Assembly (NCBI GenBank): GCA_026874595.1
Contig: CM049316.1
Coordinates: 32,779,339-32,843,338, forward strand
Length of the DNA stretch: 64,000 nt
Reading direction: 5' to 3'
Source: Sipunculus nudus
Taxonomy: Eukaryota; Annelida; Sipuncula; Golfingiida; Sipunculidae
Part shown: in pieces, positions 60,881 to 64,000 of the stretch
How positions within the stretch are numbered: position 1 is the first letter of the stretch
Layout of the letters: the number at the start of each line of letters is the position of its first letter
The notes under the pieces: generated by a model
Seen by the model: only the letters and a program-made list of their open reading frames with translations
Told to the model about the DNA's origin: nothing
The model's database searches: none
Position numbers and translations under genes: made by a program

Positions 60881-60882
60881 AG

Positions 60883-61085
60883 ATCACGTGACCGCCTGGC
60901 GCTTACATCAAAGAAAATACTGTTTCCTGTTCCTCGTCCCAACTTTTTGTTAGTGATGTTATTCGATTTGTGTGATAACCCCGTTTCAATATAAACAGAC
61001 GTTTTTCGTTGTACAGGATGTTACAGTTTTCCTGTATACCTATCAGTCTGCCCCTTACACTCCTCTTATATATGTTCATCAGACA
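60883..61085 (+). repeat. Ancient duplicated non-coding segment, copy 1
   Basis: TCACGTGACCGCCTGGCGCTTACATCAAAGAAAATACTGTTTCC and then TTTGTTAGTGATGTTATTCGATTT align with 61807-62015 at about 924 bases distance. An E-box-like CACGTG is kept in both. No frame is conserved. Confidence 0.6.
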
Positions 61086-61800
61086 TCACAGACGAAGATA
61101 ACATGCCAGTGAGCCATTTTTACCCTACACAACTGCAGCGATAGCAGAGTGCATTCTTATGTATTTATCGTTTTCATACACGTAAAAAGGATCCAATAAA
61201 TGAAACAGGGATAATTTTTAGTTATTCTTTCTAACTGATGGAAAATCTGTATCATCAAGATAACTTTCAGATCAGCTGGTGGTATACTTTATAGATACTC
61301 AATGGTATGTCCAATTATTTTAAAAAGTAATGTAATAATTACATTTTATTTGGATGCAACATGTTATATTCATGAATCAAAATCACAAGCTTATGAAAGT
61401 TAACAGCCAGCTCATTGGGTTTATGGAGCACCGCTCACTTTTAAAGCAAATAAGTAGCTATTTTGTTATTACGATGCAACTTGGGTAAAACAGAGGGAAA
61501 TGTTTCAACAAGCGTGTTATCTTACTGAACGGGTTAAATACGCCCTAATCGTCAAAGGTTCAACACTGTGCTAATCTATCCCAGAACATTAAAATATTAT
61601 GATGGTCCTAATTAAATTGCACCGTCTCAGGAGAGCACTTAGATTTAAATATGAAGTTGAAGAATTGTCCTTCCAGTGAGGTCACATGGTATAATGTAGG
61701 GCTATTATACTATGTCAAAAGAGAAAATATATAATATGGGCTTCCCTGGTGATCGTGCGGTTTGACTTCGCTCCATGCTATTAAATCAAGTGCCACTGCC
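61086..61800. other. Spacer between duplicated segments
   Basis: No gene or repeat recognised. Confidence 0.4.
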
Positions 61801-61806
61801 CTTGAC

Positions 61807-62015
61807 ATGTGACCACGTGATCAGCCTCCAGTTACATCAAAGAGAAGACTGTTTCCGGTTTATCTGTCCCGCTGTTTGTTAGCGTATTGATATTGATTTC
61901 TGTTAACCAGGGTCAAAGTAGAAAAGTATGTTTTGTTGCATGAGATCTTACAATTTCCCTGGACATGATCTAATCTATTATTACATGGTCTCTGAATTTA
62001 TGTTTATTGTACATG
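61807..62015 (+). repeat. Ancient duplicated non-coding segment, copy 2
   Basis: TGTGACCACGTGATCAGCC, TTACATCAAAGAGAAGACTG, TTTGTTAGCGTATTGATATTGATTTC and GAGATCTTACAATTTCC match copy 1 in order. Confidence 0.6.
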
Positions 62016-62019
62016 AAAA

Positions 62020-63920
62020 ACGGAAGTTGGAATCTGAGTTAATTATTTGAACCCAGCAAAGGTGTACCGGACAAAACATTATATATGTATTTACTGGTTA
62101 CAGTGAGTAAAAGAAAATTTGTCTTATCATATAGAGAACAAAAATAAACCGGTGGTTCTTTTACAAAGTCTGGTGCCTGTGTAAGTTCCATATTCGCATT
62201 GGTTGATATCCTACTTCAGATTTTATTACATGTTTTTGCCTTGGGTGGTCCAACATCCCGATGGTTTAAGCCGCATACCATTCTGTAATGATCTCCAGAA
62301 TTTCGGGGTAGTAGAAAAACAAATTAAGCAAATCAGTTTCAACGGAAATTCAAACATTTTCCCCGAATTTCGGGTAATCTGGTTGTGGAACCTCAGCTTC
62401 TGAATTCCGAGAGACAGAAATTGTTTAATGTGGGTCATATAATCATACCAGTTGTACAAAATCCCGTATGACATGGCTCATACATAGGTGTTGACTGAGG
62501 AGCACACTGGGAAGTGTAACTACAAAATAAAGAGTGACGTAGTTCCAGTCCCCACCAGACTAATATTTGGAAATGCTGCCAGGCCAGCTCCCTGGATATA
62601 GGGGAGTGGGACCAAGGTATAACGGGTAGGTCCTATGTGGATTCGATCGTCCTTTTGACGAGGAACAAGAGATCCCAATGATATAAACGATTTGCATTTG
62701 TTCACATATAACAGCAATATACCTTGTATAGGCGGACAAGGCAAAGGGAAGGGGTCAAACAACAAAATATTTTTATGGACCTTAAAAATACCCTGATGAA
62801 TTAAGTTAACACTTAACGAGTGTTTTAGTGGAAGTGGTTACTTTTCAGTGGCAGCTAGGTTTTTTGCAAATGTTGAAACAGAACTTTAGAAAAAGCTTCT
62901 GTTAAACGCTCGACGCTCGGAAACATGATCTTGTTTTAAGAATCATTTGAAGACCCACTTCGGGAAGTGCATTTTTAGTAGTATCTTTGATTAATTGACG
63001 ATTATGTATTTTTTTATTTATTCATTAATTTTAATGTTTTAAAGTAGATTTCCGGTACCTTGATTGAGCATTCATGCTCAGATTATTGTGTTTGCTCTGG
63101 GCGGTTTAAACGAAGGAGATGAGGAACAACTATCGTTTGTAATATATAGCCCCTGTCATAGGAGTGTAAGAACAAAAGAGGGTGTCCTATGTTCAGCCTT
63201 TTCGTGTGACGTTGGTGTCAAGTCATAGCCTTTGTGTGTATTCAGTTATAAAATATAAATATAGGAAAAAATTATTTTTAACCTCTTCTGGGTATTCGCT
63301 TCTTCGAGTATCAATAATTGCGTGTCTTTTATAAAAAAATATGTATGTTATACAGGGGTTTCCTATGGCCAAACGGAAAATATTCTAAAGGCACTCAAAG
63401 GAAAGTATTGCTGTCTACATTGAAAATTAATGGGAATTTTTTTTCCAGCAAACTTATGTATTAAGTGGTTATAAAATGGGATATGGAATACTTCTGCTTC
63501 ATGGAACAATAAATGTTTGGCTCAACACCAAGCGAATCTTAACACCAAGGGGATTTCTCACTTTCAGGGCGATATGAGAAGCATGCAGTGATGCTTAAAG
63601 TATGCCCTTTTCAAAACAATCATCAGTTTTAGACGAGTTATCTCACAAAGCCAGTGATATTTGATGGCAAATTAGATTATATTCAAGCACACTCGGAACA
63701 AGCACACCCCTTTTCCCCATGACTCAATGTACTGCCATTCCGTAGCATTACTTTGTTGGTTTGCATTATTAACACTTCATTTTCTTTTGTCGCGTTTGTG
63801 TATCACTACCCAAGTGAAAGGTGGTACATACATTTATAAAATAGGCAGTCTAAGCGCTTCTTAATTTGATGCCCGTCTCATTGGGTGTGATAGAGTTTAG
63901 GGGTGTACGATAATATCGAT
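62020..63920. other. No recognised gene
   Basis: Overlapping short frames on both strands at 62203-62765 have no domains. Nothing else is recognised. Confidence 0.45.
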
Positions 63921-63927
63921 CTGAAAG

Positions 63928-64000
63928 GGGCCTGGACAGCCGAGGGGTGAAATGCTCGACCCTCTCCGCGGGCGACCCTGGTTCGATCCCCGGCGTGGCC
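63928..64000 (+). mobile_element. tRNA-like SINE head, cut by window end
   Basis: GCCTGGACAGCCGAGG ... GGCGACCCTGGTTCGATCCC ... GGCGTGGCC has an exact B box (GGTTCGATCCC) and an A-box-like start. It aligns with 30905-30990, whose body continues well beyond, so a SINE is more likely than a tRNA gene. The body lies outside the window. Confidence 0.65.

Noticed and set aside
63928-64000. Genuine tRNA gene
   Set aside because: The related copy at 30905 continues into a SINE body, the acceptor-stem pairing is poor, and the head matches a dispersed family.
1-64000. CRISPR arrays, operons, toxin-antitoxin or phage-defence systems
   Set aside because: The regular repeats have no spacers of CRISPR type, and base composition, microsatellites, SINEs and an LTR all indicate an animal genome.

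Overview
The window looks like intergenic and repeat-rich DNA from an animal genome, most likely a bivalve or other mollusc. The base composition is AT-rich. There are more than twenty long (AT)n, (CT)n and (GA)n arrays, tRNA-derived SINEs, an LTR, and several non-autonomous elements with internal tandem repeats next to an ACGG-type microsatellite, an arrangement known from oyster 'pearl' and HINE/Helentron elements. I see no operons, ribosome binding sites, phage genes or CRISPR arrays. The taxon is an inference from repeat style, because no conserved housekeeping gene is present.

Coding content is sparse. The only gene I support with moderate confidence is a 96-residue secreted peptide on the minus strand (16408-16698) with a signal peptide and a six-cysteine EGF-like domain. 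Weaker exon candidates lie at 416-544 (-), 11828-12100 (-), 47594-47724 (+), 37863-38312 (-) and 4783-5067 (-); they rest on splice-like signals or open length, and no family is recognised. Most other open frames are chance frames, or Ile/Tyr runs read through (AT)n.

Layout. 1-12 kb: GAGTCC-rich repeat, short MITEs, largely featureless DNA. 12-16 kb: a minus-strand LTR copy sandwiched between (AT)n arrays. 16-18 kb: the secreted-peptide gene and a less AT-rich, CpG-containing flank. 18-27 kb: an inverted-repeat MITE, a second GAGTCC repeat and a SINE, then a CCAAT/GC-box-bearing stretch at 26.3-26.95 kb that may be a promoter. 27.9-28.7 kb: an 803-bp solo LTR with a 4-bp target duplication, TATA box and AATAAA. 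29-31 kb: dense (AT)n and a SINE. 31.8-35.7 kb: a tandem-repeat element, a 1.16-kb DNA transposon with TIRs and a 10-bp near-perfect target duplication, and a 1.38-kb element with seven ~180-bp units. 38.5-43.3 kb: a duplicated non-coding segment that expanded locally together with its (AT)n core. 51.2-53.6 kb: a 2.4-kb element whose repeats carry direct repeats of the nuclear-receptor half-site TGACCT/AGGTCA. 59-64 kb: two SINEs and an ancient duplicated non-coding segment.

The main story is transposable-element architecture rather than a gene system: three tandem-repeat elements within 22 kb, inverted dispersed copies of several families, and microsatellites that sit at fixed positions inside repeats. 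No new multi-gene system is visible.
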